A DNA stretch of 64,000 nucleotides, taken from contig NZ_CP082833.1 in assembly GCF_021278985.1 (NCBI RefSeq), positions 3,162,001 to 3,226,000 on the forward strand, written 5' to 3'. Below are positions 18,557-26,485 of the stretch, piece by piece (position 1 is the first letter of the stretch; every line of letters starts with the position of its first letter). This stretch comes from Citrobacter rodentium NBRC 105723 = DSM 16636. GTDB lineage: Bacteria; Pseudomonadota; Gammaproteobacteria; Enterobacterales; Enterobacteriaceae. Both the position numbers and the translations under genes were made by a program. The notes under the pieces were generated by a model. That model did not search any database and had not been told where the DNA came from. It saw nothing but the letters and a program-made list of their open reading frames with translations.

Positions 18557-19567
18557 ATGAATATTAAACGTATTGGCCTCGATCTCGCAAAGCTGGTTTT
18601 TCAGCTTCATGGCGTTGATCACCATGAACGCGTTGTTCTCCGTAAAACACTGCGCCGTTCACAGATGCTTGTCTTTTTCGCCCGGCTTGAGCCCTGTCTT
18701 ATTGGTATCGAAGCCTGCGGCTCCTCGCATTACTGGGCCAGAGAGTTGACCCGACTCGGGCACTCTGTCCGTATTATCCCGCCCCGGTTCGTTAAGCCTT
18801 ATCTGAAGGGCAACAAAAACGATGCCAATGATGCCGAAGCTATCTGCGAGGCCGTCAGCAGGCCCGGTATGCGCTATGTTGCCGTTAAATCTGAAGCGCA
18901 ACAGAGCATGCAGGCAGAGCACCGGGTTCGTGCCCGCCTGCTTCGCGACAGAACGGCGCTCAGCAACGAGATACGCGGCATGCTGGGCGAGTTTGGCCTT
19001 GTGCTTCCTGTCGGGCTTGCCGCGCTCAGACGAGCACTGCCGGAGATACTTTCTCAGCAGGAACAATGGGATAACCGCTTTATCCGTCTGCTGTGCGAGT
19101 TAGCGGAGGAATTGCAGATACTGGATGACCGACTGGCGCGTTATGACCGGCGGCTTAAACAGCTGGCGCAGGACGATGACCGTATCAGGCGGCTTCAGGA
19201 GATCAGCGGGATTGGCCCGGTAACCGCCAGCGCGCTGGTTGCAGCAGTGGGTAATGCAAGACAGTTTAAAAACGGACGTGAAATGGCGGCCTGGCTGGGG
19301 CTGGTTCCCGGGCAGCACTCAAGCGGCGGAAAAAACCGGCTGGGTCACATCAGTAAGCGGGGTGACAGCTACCTGCGAACGCTGCTGATCCACGGAGCGC
19401 GTGCAGTACTGAATGCCTGCGGTAACAAGGAAGACCGTCGAAGCCAGTGGCTGCAGTCAGTGGCAGAAAGACGTAACAGGAATGTCGCAACGGTCGCCAT
19501 GGCGAACAAAAATGCCCGTATCGCGTGGGCCGTGCTGAGTCGGGAAGAAGAATATCGCGTGATGTAG
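18557..19567 (+). CDS. IS110-family (IS1111 group) DEDD recombinase
   Basis: 336-residue recombinase. The RuvC-like domain carries Asp9 (IGLDLAK), Glu52 (IGIEACGSS), Asp89 and Asp92 (NKNDANDAEA). The C-terminal domain has the helix-hairpin-helix ISGIGPVTASALVAA and the serine region PGQHSSGGKNRLGHISKRGD, with Ser255 or Ser256 as the likely nucleophile. It is only distantly similar to the neighbouring IS621-like protein and belongs to the IS1111 branch by its subterminal inverted repeats. No stop or frameshift is seen. Its ribosome-binding site lies within a copy of the inverted-repeat motif. Confidence 0.93.
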   Translation: MNIKRIGLDLAKLVFQLHGVDHHERVVLRKTLRRSQMLVFFARLEPCLIGIEACGSSHYWARELTRLGHSVRIIPPRFVKPYLKGNKNDANDAEAICEAVSRPGMRYVAVKSEAQQSMQAEHRVRARLLRDRTALSNEIRGMLGEFGLVLPVGLAALRRALPEILSQQEQWDNRFIRLLCELAEELQILDDRLARYDRRLKQLAQDDDRIRRLQEISGIGPVTASALVAAVGNARQFKNGREMAAWLGLVPGQHSSGGKNRLGHISKRGDSYLRTLLIHGARAVLNACGNKEDRRSQWLQSVAERRNRNVATVAMANKNARIAWAVLSREEEYRVM

Positions 19568-19653
19568 AACGAAACGGTAAGAGTGAGAGAAAAGAATAAT
19601 CCTGTCGTGAGATTGCAGAGTCATTAAGCACAAATGTGTAACAGGTAAGACCG

Positions 19654-19788
19654 ACACCTGAAAACTCCGGTTTATCCGAAGGCTCCCTGCGAAGCAAAGC
19701 CGTCAGGCCGAATGGAACCAGGTGTGCAGATAACATCATGGCCGGGCACGACGGTGCCGAAAGAAAGGCCGGATATACGAAAGCATCT
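19654..19788 (+). ncRNA. Putative guide (seekRNA/bridge-type) RNA of the IS1111-like element
   Basis: Non-coding region after the recombinase gene, where IS1111-group elements carry their guide RNA. A perfect 7-bp stem, ACACCTG (19654-19660) with CAGGTGT (19719-19725), encloses TTATCCG (19672-19678, complement of core plus right target CGGATAA), a GGCT/AGCC hairpin (19681-19684, 19698-19701) and CAGGCCG (19704-19710, equal to left target plus core). A second domain has ACATC (19733-19737, complement of GATGT at the left end), a GGCAC/GTGCC hairpin (19745-19749, 19754-19758) and ATATACG (19773-19779, equal to the right end plus core). True 5' and 3' ends are unknown; these limits are the outer paired bases I can see. 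Confidence 0.75.
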
Positions 19789-19844
19789 TACTCCCGTTAC
19801 ACAAAACATGATTAGTGGCTTGCATAACGGGAGGTGTCCATATA

Positions 19845-19875
19845 CGGATAAGGCGTTTACGCCGCCATCCGGCAC
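19845..19875. repeat. Remainder of the REP unit split by the IS1111-like element
   Basis: CGGATAAGGCGTTTAC followed by GCCGCCATCCGGCA continues the seventh array unit that began at 18467. The array ends here, next to the yeiP stop. Confidence 0.85.
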
Positions 19876-19884
19876 TTTCCCGGA

Positions 19885-20457
19885 TTAGTCCGCGCGCCCC
19901 ATATAACGACGCTCTTCGATATGGATACGGATTTTCTCTCCGGCGCTCAGGTATTCCGGCACCTGAATCACCAGACCCGTGCTCAGCGTAGCGGGCTTGT
20001 TGCGCGCGCTGGCTGAAGCGCCTTTAATGCCCGGCGCGGTTTCCACGATTTCCAGATCCACCGTCTGCGGCAGTTCAAGCGCCAGCAGCTGGCCGTCCCA
20101 GAGCAGAACCTGCATATCCGGCATACCGCCTTCCGGCATAAACAGCAGCTCATCTTCAATCTGATCTTTGGTGAAGGTATACGGGGTGTAGTCTTCTTTA
20201 TCCATGAACACATATTCATTGCCATCGATATAAGAGAAATCGACGCCACGACGGTTCAGGGTGACGGTATCAACGATGTCATCGCCTTTAAAACGCTCTT
20301 CAACCTTCAGCCCGGTGCGGACGTCGGAAAAGCGCATTTTATACAGCGTGGCAGCGCCGCGGGCGGTGGGGGACTGAATATCAATATCTTTCACAATCAG
20401 CAGCTTGCCGTTGTAGTTCAGTACCATACCTTTTTTGATTTCGTTCGCTCTTGGCAT
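19885..20457 (-). CDS. yeiP: YeiP, elongation factor P-like protein
   Basis: 190-residue EF-P paralogue (EfpL) that binds the ribosome and helps translate difficult, proline-containing stretches. It has the three-domain EF-P layout: KOW-like N-domain (ANEIKKGMVLNYNGKLL), central OB domain (GNEYVFMDKEDYTPYTF) and C-terminal OB domain (YLSAGEKIRIHIEERRYMGRAD). The position equivalent to the modified lysine of EF-P lies in the SPTARGAATL loop as an arginine, as is typical of this paralogue. Length equals E. coli YeiP. Confidence 0.96.
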   Translation of the reverse strand: MPRANEIKKGMVLNYNGKLLIVKDIDIQSPTARGAATLYKMRFSDVRTGLKVEERFKGDDIVDTVTLNRRGVDFSYIDGNEYVFMDKEDYTPYTFTKDQIEDELLFMPEGGMPDMQVLLWDGQLLALELPQTVDLEIVETAPGIKGASASARNKPATLSTGLVIQVPEYLSAGEKIRIHIEERRYMGRAD

Positions 20458-20622
20458 CGAAAAGATCCTGTTGTGGAGATTAGCTAAAATTATCGCGTCA
20501 AACTACTCGCGCCGGGCCATTCAGGCAAGCGGAATTCACGCTTTTACCGGTGGATAAAAGGTGATACTGTCCCTTTCCGGATGACATATCCGTCATACTT
20601 CAGGTCATAAAAGAGAGTCTGT

Positions 20623-20877
20623 ATGGAATGCCGTCCGGATTGCGGAGCGTGTTGCACCGCCCCATCCATTTCCAGCCCCATCCCCGGAATGCCCAACGGC
20701 AAGCCTGCCAACACGCCATGCGTTCAGCTTGACGAACGTCAGCGGTGTAAAATTTTCGGCTCGCCGCTGCGCCCGAAAGTCTGCGCGGGGCTACAGCCGA
20801 GTGCCGAAATGTGTGGCGCATCGGCAGAACAGGCGATGACCTGGCTTATCGAACTGGAAGCGCTGACCGCGCCTTAA
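20623..20877 (+). CDS. yeiW: YeiW, YkgJ-family cysteine cluster protein (UPF0153)
   Basis: 84-residue soluble protein with the CxxxCxxCC cluster at the N-terminus (CRPDCGACC), followed by CVQLDERQRCKIF and RPKVCAGLQPS. Such YkgJ-type proteins are predicted to bind metal (zinc or an iron-sulphur cluster); the function is unknown. It is convergent with setB, and the two reading frames overlap by four bases at their 3' ends. Confidence 0.88.
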   Translation: MECRPDCGACCTAPSISSPIPGMPNGKPANTPCVQLDERQRCKIFGSPLRPKVCAGLQPSAEMCGASAEQAMTWLIELEALTAP

Positions 20878-22055
20878 GCGTCCTTAATCCGCGCCAGGCA
20901 CGCCATCGTGGCGATAATCATCACCAGCGCAAACCAGAATACGGCGTGGTAGTTCCAGAGCTCGGCGGCAATCCCCGCCAGCGAACCGGCGATAATCCAG
21001 CCCACGCGGATGGTATTGGTATAAAGGGTGGTGGCGGAACCCGCCTGGCCGGGCATCAAATCCTGAAAATAGAGCATGCCGATACCGCCGAGAATGCCGA
21101 TATAAATGGCGTTCAGCAGCTGTAAGCCCAGCAGCACTATCGGCGAGTGGGCGAGCAGCATCCCCCCATAGAAGCAAAAGCCAGCGGCGACGGCGATGCA
21201 CATCAGCAGTCGTTTACCGAGACGTCTGGCGAAGTAGCCCGCGATCAGCATAGTTGGGATTTCCAGCCCGGCGGCGGTGCCCATCATTACGCCCGCCAGC
21301 TTCTCCGGAAGATGTAGTTCATTAATGATAAACAGCGGCATATTAATGATGTACAGGCTATTGGTGCCCCACATTAAAGTGCAGATCGCAAACAGCAGCA
21401 GCGTATCGCGGCGGTTGCGGCGGGGCGCTTCCAGCGTGCCGGTCGCCAGCGTGGACTCTTTGCGCATCGACGGCAAAAAGAACCAAACCATCATGCCGCA
21501 GACGACGAACGCTACCGCCGCGCTCAGATACATCACCGTGAAGCTAAAGCCCATCGCCAGCGCGTAGGCCAGCGGCGGACCAATTACCCAGGCCAGCGAT
21601 ACCTGCGCGCGCAGAATAGAGCTGAACATCACCGCTTCGCGCCCGGTGCGGTCGGCGTGCTCGCGGGCCAGCGCAAACATCTGCGGGTTGGCGGTTGAGC
21701 CGAAGCTGCTGAGAAACACCCCAACGAACAGCAGGATAAAGTAGTTGCGGTTCCAGGCGAATAACACGCAGGCCAGCATCCCCAGCACGCAGCAGAAGAC
21801 GATCAGCTTTTTACGATCGCCTTTTTTATCTGAACGACCCGCCAGAAACTGGCTCACCAGAATGCCGATCACGGCGCTGCCGGTAAAAAAGAACCCCACC
21901 ATGGCCGGACGCGCATGAACTTCATCGGTGAGAAAAAGGCTCAGCGTCGGGGTCTGGAGCGCACCAGCGATGCCGGTGAGAAAGGCGACAATAAGGAAGG
22001 CCGTAGACGTCAGGTCGAACGCTTTTGGCGTGGCGGCAGCGGGGGTGTTATGCAT
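20874..22055 (-). CDS. setB: SetB, MFS sugar efflux transporter
   Basis: 393-residue inner-membrane proton-driven exporter of the SET family, able to export lactose and glucose in E. coli and linked there to chromosome segregation. It has twelve hydrophobic segments and the MFS loop 2-3 motif (FLAGRSDKKGDRKKLI). Length and sequence match E. coli SetB. It is divergent from fruBKA, with a 368-bp intergenic region holding the Cra operators. Confidence 0.94.
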   Translation of the reverse strand: MHNTPAAATPKAFDLTSTAFLIVAFLTGIAGALQTPTLSLFLTDEVHARPAMVGFFFTGSAVIGILVSQFLAGRSDKKGDRKKLIVFCCVLGMLACVLFAWNRNYFILLFVGVFLSSFGSTANPQMFALAREHADRTGREAVMFSSILRAQVSLAWVIGPPLAYALAMGFSFTVMYLSAAVAFVVCGMMVWFFLPSMRKESTLATGTLEAPRRNRRDTLLLFAICTLMWGTNSLYIINMPLFIINELHLPEKLAGVMMGTAAGLEIPTMLIAGYFARRLGKRLLMCIAVAAGFCFYGGMLLAHSPIVLLGLQLLNAIYIGILGGIGMLYFQDLMPGQAGSATTLYTNTIRVGWIIAGSLAGIAAELWNYHAVFWFALVMIIATMACLARIKDA

Positions 22056-22323
22056 GGTTCAGTATCAATGATGTGACGAGACGCGGAGTTTACGCCGCCT
22101 GACGACAAATAAACAGATGCCTGAATCAAATTCGACACGAAAAATCAAAATGGCATTTCATTCCGTTTTTCATTTTGCTGACGCTGCTGAAGCCTAGACG
22201 AAACGATGCGCTGCTGTCTTCAGCAGCATGTAAGCAATGGCGCGAATCTGTGCAGCAGATCTAATTTTTGCGATCAAAAACCACCCATTACTTGCGTGCT
22301 GGAGCGTAAAGCGCAAGACTTCT

Positions 22324-22335
22324 TGAAACGTTTCA
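22324..22335. promoter_or_regulatory. Cra (FruR) operator, distal site
   Basis: TGAAACGTTTCA is a perfect 12-bp palindrome matching the Cra consensus TGAAWCGWTTCA, 89 bp upstream of fruB. Confidence 0.85.
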
Positions 22336-22389
22336 GCGCTGCCTTGTTTCCGTGAATGAAGCCGGTACGCGCCTTTTTTCTCATATAAG

Positions 22390-22401
22390 CTGAATCGTTT
22401 C
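22390..22401. promoter_or_regulatory. Cra (FruR) operator, proximal site
   Basis: TGAATCGTTTCA matches the Cra consensus, 23 bp before the fruB start. With the distal site 66 bp upstream it forms the paired arrangement known for fruBKA. Cra represses, and fructose 1-phosphate made by this operon relieves it. Confidence 0.9.
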
Positions 22402-22423
22402 AATTTGGCAGGAGAGGAGAACC

Positions 22424-23554
22424 ATGTTCCAGTTATCCGTTCAGGACATCCATCCCGGCGAGCAGGCCGGAGACAAACAGGAGGCTATTCGTCAGGTTGC
22501 GATGGCCTTAGTGCAGGCGGGCAACGTGGCTGAAGGCTATGTTGACGGTATGCTCGCGCGCGAGCAGCAAACCTCCACTTTTCTCGGCAACGGGATTGCG
22601 ATCCCCCACGGCACCACCGACACGCGCGACCAGGTGCTGAAAACCGGCGTACAGGTCTTTCAGTTTCCGCAGGGCGTAACCTGGGGGGAAGGCCAGGTGG
22701 CTTATGTGGCGATTGGCATCGCCGCCAGCTCCGATGAGCATCTCGGGCTGCTGCGTCAGCTGACGCATGTGTTAAGCGATGATTCCGTTGCTGAACAGCT
22801 GAAAACCGCCGCTACTGCTGAAGAGCTGCGGGCGCTGCTGATGGGCGAAAAGCAGAGCGAACAGCTGAAGCTGGACAACGACACGCTGACGCTGGATGTG
22901 GCGGCCAGTTCCCTGGTGACGCTACAGGCGCTGAACGCCGCGCGTCTGAAAGAAGCGGGGGCGGTGGATGCCGCGTTCGTTGCAAAAGCGATTAACGAGC
23001 AGCCGATGAATCTGGGGCAGGGCGTCTGGCTGAGCGACAGCGCCGAAGGCAACCTGCGCAGCGCGATTGCCGTTAGCCGGGCCGCGAACGCGTTTGAGGT
23101 GGAAGGCGAAAAAGCGGCGCTACTGCTGACCGTGGCGATGGCTGACGATCGGCCAGTGGCCGTGCTGAAGCGTCTGGGCGATCTGCTGCTCGACAATAAA
23201 GCTGACCGTTTGCTGAACGCCGATGCCGCGACCCTGCTGGCTCTGCTGACCAGCGATGACGCGCTGACCGATTCGCTGCTGAGCGCTGAATTTGTCGTGC
23301 GCAACGAGCATGGTTTACATGCCCGTCCGGGGACCATGCTGGTCAATACGATTAAACAATTTAACAGTGAAATTACCGTGACAAACCTTGATGGAACCGG
23401 CAAACCGGCTAATGGCCGTAGCCTGATGAAAGTTGTGGCGTTAGGGGTGAAGAAAGGACATCGCCTGCGCTTTACCGCACAGGGCGCAGATGCTGAACAG
23501 GCGCTGAAAGCGATCGGCGACGCCATCGCCGCCGGTCTTGGGGAGGGCGCATAA
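22424..23554 (+). CDS. fruB: FruB, fructose PTS diphosphoryl transfer protein (EIIA-M-FPr)
   Basis: 376-residue cytoplasmic phosphocarrier that passes phosphate from enzyme I to FruA. Domains in order: EIIA-Fru with active His62 (IPHGTTD), a central receiver-like M domain (about residues 150-280) and a C-terminal HPr-like FPr domain with the active histidine near residue 299 (RNEHGLHARPGTM). First gene of fruBKA, downstream of two Cra operators; its stop overlaps the fruK start by one base. Ribosome-binding site GGAGAGGAG. Confidence 0.97.
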   Translation: MFQLSVQDIHPGEQAGDKQEAIRQVAMALVQAGNVAEGYVDGMLAREQQTSTFLGNGIAIPHGTTDTRDQVLKTGVQVFQFPQGVTWGEGQVAYVAIGIAASSDEHLGLLRQLTHVLSDDSVAEQLKTAATAEELRALLMGEKQSEQLKLDNDTLTLDVAASSLVTLQALNAARLKEAGAVDAAFVAKAINEQPMNLGQGVWLSDSAEGNLRSAIAVSRAANAFEVEGEKAALLLTVAMADDRPVAVLKRLGDLLLDNKADRLLNADAATLLALLTSDDALTDSLLSAEFVVRNEHGLHARPGTMLVNTIKQFNSEITVTNLDGTGKPANGRSLMKVVALGVKKGHRLRFTAQGADAEQALKAIGDAIAAGLGEGA

Positions 23555-24492
23555 TGAGCAGACGTGTTGCCACTATCACCCTGAACCCGGCCTACGATCT
23601 GGTGGGCTTCTGCCCGGAAATTGAGCGCGGTGAGGTTAACCTGGTGAAAACCACCGGCCTGCACGCGGCGGGCAAGGGCATCAACGTTGCCAAAGTGCTG
23701 AAAGATCTCGGCATTGACGTCACCGTGGGCGGCTTCCTCGGCAAAGATAACCAGGACGGTTTTCAGCAGCTGTTCAGCGAGCTGGGCATCGCCAACCGTT
23801 TTCAGGTGGTGCAGGGGCGTACCCGTATCAACGTGAAGCTGACGGAAAAAGACGGCGAAGTTACCGACTTCAATTTCTCCGGCTTTGACGTCACCCCCGC
23901 CGACTGGGATCGCTTTGTTAATGATTCCCTGAGCTGGCTCGGTCAGTTCGACATGGTCTGCGTCAGCGGTAGCCTGCCGGCTGGCGTTACGCCGGAAGCC
24001 TTCACCGACTGGATGACGCGCCTGCGCAGCCAGTGTCCTTGCATTATCTTTGACAGTAGCCGCGAAGCGCTGGTCGCAGGCCTGAAGGCCGCGCCGTGGC
24101 TGGTGAAACCCAACCGCCGCGAGCTGGAAATCTGGGCGGGTCGTAAGCTGCCGGAAATGAAAGACGTTATCGAAGCGGCGCACGCGCTGCGTGAACAGGG
24201 CATCGCCCACGTGGTGATCTCTCTTGGCGAGGAAGGCGCGCTGTGGGTGAATGCGTCAGGCGAGTGGATTGCCAGACCGCCAGCGGTGGATGTTGTGAGC
24301 ACCGTGGGCGCAGGCGACTCGATGGTCGGCGGCCTGATTTATGGCCTGCTGATGCGTGAATCCAGTGAACATACGCTGCGTCTGGCGACTGCCGTTGCCG
24401 CGCTGGCGGTCAGTCAGAGCAATGTGGGCATTACCGATCGTCCTCAGTTGGCCGCAATGATGGCGCGCGTCGACTTACAACCGTTTAACTGA
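23554..24492 (+). CDS. fruK: FruK, 1-phosphofructokinase
   Basis: Phosphorylates fructose 1-phosphate to fructose 1,6-bisphosphate with ATP, linking the fructose PTS to glycolysis. 312 residues, PfkB family: signature 1 in GLHAAGKGINVAKVLKDLG and signature 2 in VSTVGAGDSMVGGLIYG with the catalytic Asp. It overlaps fruB by one base and is 16 bp from fruA. Its substrate is also the inducer that removes Cra from the operon. Confidence 0.97.
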   Translation: MSRRVATITLNPAYDLVGFCPEIERGEVNLVKTTGLHAAGKGINVAKVLKDLGIDVTVGGFLGKDNQDGFQQLFSELGIANRFQVVQGRTRINVKLTEKDGEVTDFNFSGFDVTPADWDRFVNDSLSWLGQFDMVCVSGSLPAGVTPEAFTDWMTRLRSQCPCIIFDSSREALVAGLKAAPWLVKPNRRELEIWAGRKLPEMKDVIEAAHALREQGIAHVVISLGEEGALWVNASGEWIARPPAVDVVSTVGAGDSMVGGLIYGLLMRESSEHTLRLATAVAALAVSQSNVGITDRPQLAAMMARVDLQPFN

Positions 24493-24508
24493 CAGCAGGA
24501 GAGGCACA

Positions 24509-26200
24509 ATGAAAACGCTGCTGATTATTGACGCTAACCTCGGGCAGGCCCGCGCTTATATGGCGAAAACCCTGCTTGGCGCGGCGGCACAAAAAGCACA
24601 TCTGGAGATTATCGATAACCCGAACGACGCTGAGCTGGCGATCGTGCTGGGCGACCAGATTCCGCAGGACAGCGCGCTGAACGGCAAAAAGGTGTGGCTG
24701 GGCGATATTGCCCGCGCGGTCGCCCACCCTGAACTGTTTCTCAGTGAAGCCAAAGGGCACGCTAAACCGTACAGCGCGCCGGTTGCAGCGACAGCGGTCG
24801 CGTCCTCCAGCGGTCCAAAACGCGTGGTGGCGGTAACGGCCTGTCCGACCGGCGTCGCGCATACCTTTATGGCGGCAGAAGCCATTGAAACCGAAGCGAA
24901 AAAACGCGGCTGGTGGGTAAAGGTTGAAACCCGTGGTTCCGTTGGCGCAGGCAATGCCATTACGCCGGAAGAGGTGGCGCAGGCCGATCTGGTGATCGTC
25001 GCGGCAGACATTGAAGTGGATCTGGCAAAGTTTGCCGGTAAGCCGATGTACCGCACCTCTACCGGCCTGGCGCTGAAGAAAACCGCTCAGGAGCTGGATA
25101 AAGCGGTGGCGGAAGCAACGCCGTATCAGCCCGCCGCAAAAGCGCAGAGTGCTGCTGCGGAAGGGAAAAAAGAGAGCGCTGGCGCCTATCGTCACCTGCT
25201 CACGGGCGTCTCCTACATGCTGCCGATGGTGGTGGCGGGCGGCCTGTGCATCGCGCTTTCATTTGTCTTTGGTATTGAAGCCTTCAAAGTGGAAGGTACG
25301 CTGGCGGCGGCGCTGATGAAGATTGGCGGCGACTCCGCGTTCGCGCTGATGGTGCCGGTACTGGCGGGTTACATCGCGTTTTCGATTGCCGATCGCCCTG
25401 GCCTGACGCCGGGTCTGATTGGCGGGATGCTGGCTGTCAGCACCGGTTCCGGCTTTATTGGCGGCATCATCGCCGGCTTCCTTGCCGGGTACGTGGCAAA
25501 AGGCATCAGTACGCAGCTGAAACTGCCGCAGAGTATGGAAGCGCTGAAGCCCATTCTGATCATTCCGCTGATCTCCAGCCTGGTGGTGGGTCTGGCGATG
25601 ATCTATCTCATCGGTAAACCAGTTGCCGGGATCCTTGCTGGTCTGACCCACTGGCTGCAAACCATGGGAACCGCCAACGCGGTGCTGCTGGGCGCAATTC
25701 TCGGCGGGATGATGTGCACCGACATGGGCGGCCCGGTCAACAAAGCGGCATACGCCTTTGGCGTCGGTCTGCTCAGTACGCAAACCTACGCGCCGATGGC
25801 GGCGATTATGGCCGCCGGCATGGTGCCGCCGCTGGCGCTGGGCCTGGCGACGATCGTTGCGCGACGTAAATTCGATAAGGCGCAGCAGGAAGGCGGAAAA
25901 GCGGCGCTGGTTCTCGGCCTCTGTTTTATCACCGAAGGGGCGATTCCGTTTGCCGCCCGCGATCCGATGCGCGTTCTGCCTTGCTGTATCGTCGGCGGCG
26001 CGCTGACGGGGGCAATCTCTATGGCGGTAGGCGCGAAGCTGATGGCGCCGCACGGCGGTCTGTTTGTTCTGCTGATCCCCGGCGCGATTAGCCCGGTGCT
26101 GGGCTATCTGCTGGCGATTGTCGCCGGTACGCTGGTGGCCGGTCTGGCCTATGCCTTCCTGAAACGTCCGGAAGCAGAGATCGCTGCGAAAGCGGCCTGA
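24509..26200 (+). CDS. fruA: FruA, fructose-specific PTS EIIB'BC
   Basis: 563-residue inner-membrane permease that imports fructose while phosphorylating it to fructose 1-phosphate. Domains in order: EIIB' (residues 1-90, lacking the active cysteine), an Ala/Ser linker, EIIB with active Cys112 (VTACPTGVAHTF), an Ala-rich linker near 205-225, and the EIIC membrane domain with about ten hydrophobic segments (KAAYAFGVGLL, EGAIPFAARDP). Ends the operon before a strong terminator. Confidence 0.97.
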   Translation: MKTLLIIDANLGQARAYMAKTLLGAAAQKAHLEIIDNPNDAELAIVLGDQIPQDSALNGKKVWLGDIARAVAHPELFLSEAKGHAKPYSAPVAATAVASSSGPKRVVAVTACPTGVAHTFMAAEAIETEAKKRGWWVKVETRGSVGAGNAITPEEVAQADLVIVAADIEVDLAKFAGKPMYRTSTGLALKKTAQELDKAVAEATPYQPAAKAQSAAAEGKKESAGAYRHLLTGVSYMLPMVVAGGLCIALSFVFGIEAFKVEGTLAAALMKIGGDSAFALMVPVLAGYIAFSIADRPGLTPGLIGGMLAVSTGSGFIGGIIAGFLAGYVAKGISTQLKLPQSMEALKPILIIPLISSLVVGLAMIYLIGKPVAGILAGLTHWLQTMGTANAVLLGAILGGMMCTDMGGPVNKAAYAFGVGLLSTQTYAPMAAIMAAGMVPPLALGLATIVARRKFDKAQQEGGKAALVLGLCFITEGAIPFAARDPMRVLPCCIVGGALTGAISMAVGAKLMAPHGGLFVLLIPGAISPVLGYLLAIVAGTLVAGLAYAFLKRPEAEIAAKAA

Positions 26201-26217
26201 TTTTACCTTTCCTGTCA

Positions 26218-26244
26218 GGGCAGAGTCTTCTCTGCCCTTTTTTT
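26218..26244 (+). terminator. Intrinsic terminator after fruA
   Basis: Stem GGGCAGAG (26218-26225), loop TCTT, CTCTGCCC (26230-26237), then seven Ts. A strong rho-independent terminator closing fruBKA. Confidence 0.93.
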
Positions 26245-26485
26245 GCGCCGTTTTGTGTCCCTTCTCTCACTCTTCATCATTCCTGCATACGCGAGCTATT
26301 AAAAATTGTGACTTTGTTCATAACTGCCAGTTTTTGCGCTTGTCAGCCCGTTTACTTTCATAAAAACAGGTTTACCATAAACACGTGTTTGATATTAAAC
26401 ATATGCTCTAATAATTTTTTTACCGGAGCTTGCGGCACTCTTTGTACTCTCATTGTTATGGTATTTCTTTACCAGAGGGCGTGCT

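Larger units (their letters stand above)
18473..19844 (+). mobile_element. IS1111-like insertion sequence (IS110 family) inside a REP unit
   Basis: 1372-bp element sharing a CG core with its target (18473-18474 and 19845-19846). Removing it restores GCAGGC-CG-GATAAGG, the standard REP of the array. The ends carry perfect 13-bp inverted repeats ATGGACACCTCCC (18480-18492) and GGGAGGTGTCCAT (19829-19841), set five and three bases inside the core, the subterminal placement typical of the IS1111 group. One DEDD recombinase gene is followed by about 260 bp of non-coding DNA with guide-like segments. The open reading frame and intact ends suggest it is functional. Confidence 0.88.

Noticed and set aside
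18225..18625. Two reading frames (89 and 98 residues) with internal 17-residue repeats
   Set aside because: They are translations of the REP array on the minus strand, run into the IS1111-like element, and have no ribosome-binding site or family.
22194..22403. 69-residue frame in the setB-fruB region
   Set aside because: It overlaps both Cra operators and the fruB promoter and has no supporting ribosome-binding site.
22756..24210. 484-residue open frame opposite fruB and fruK
   Set aside because: It is an antisense shadow of two well-identified genes in GC-rich DNA; the translation is low-complexity Ser/Ala-rich and has no family.
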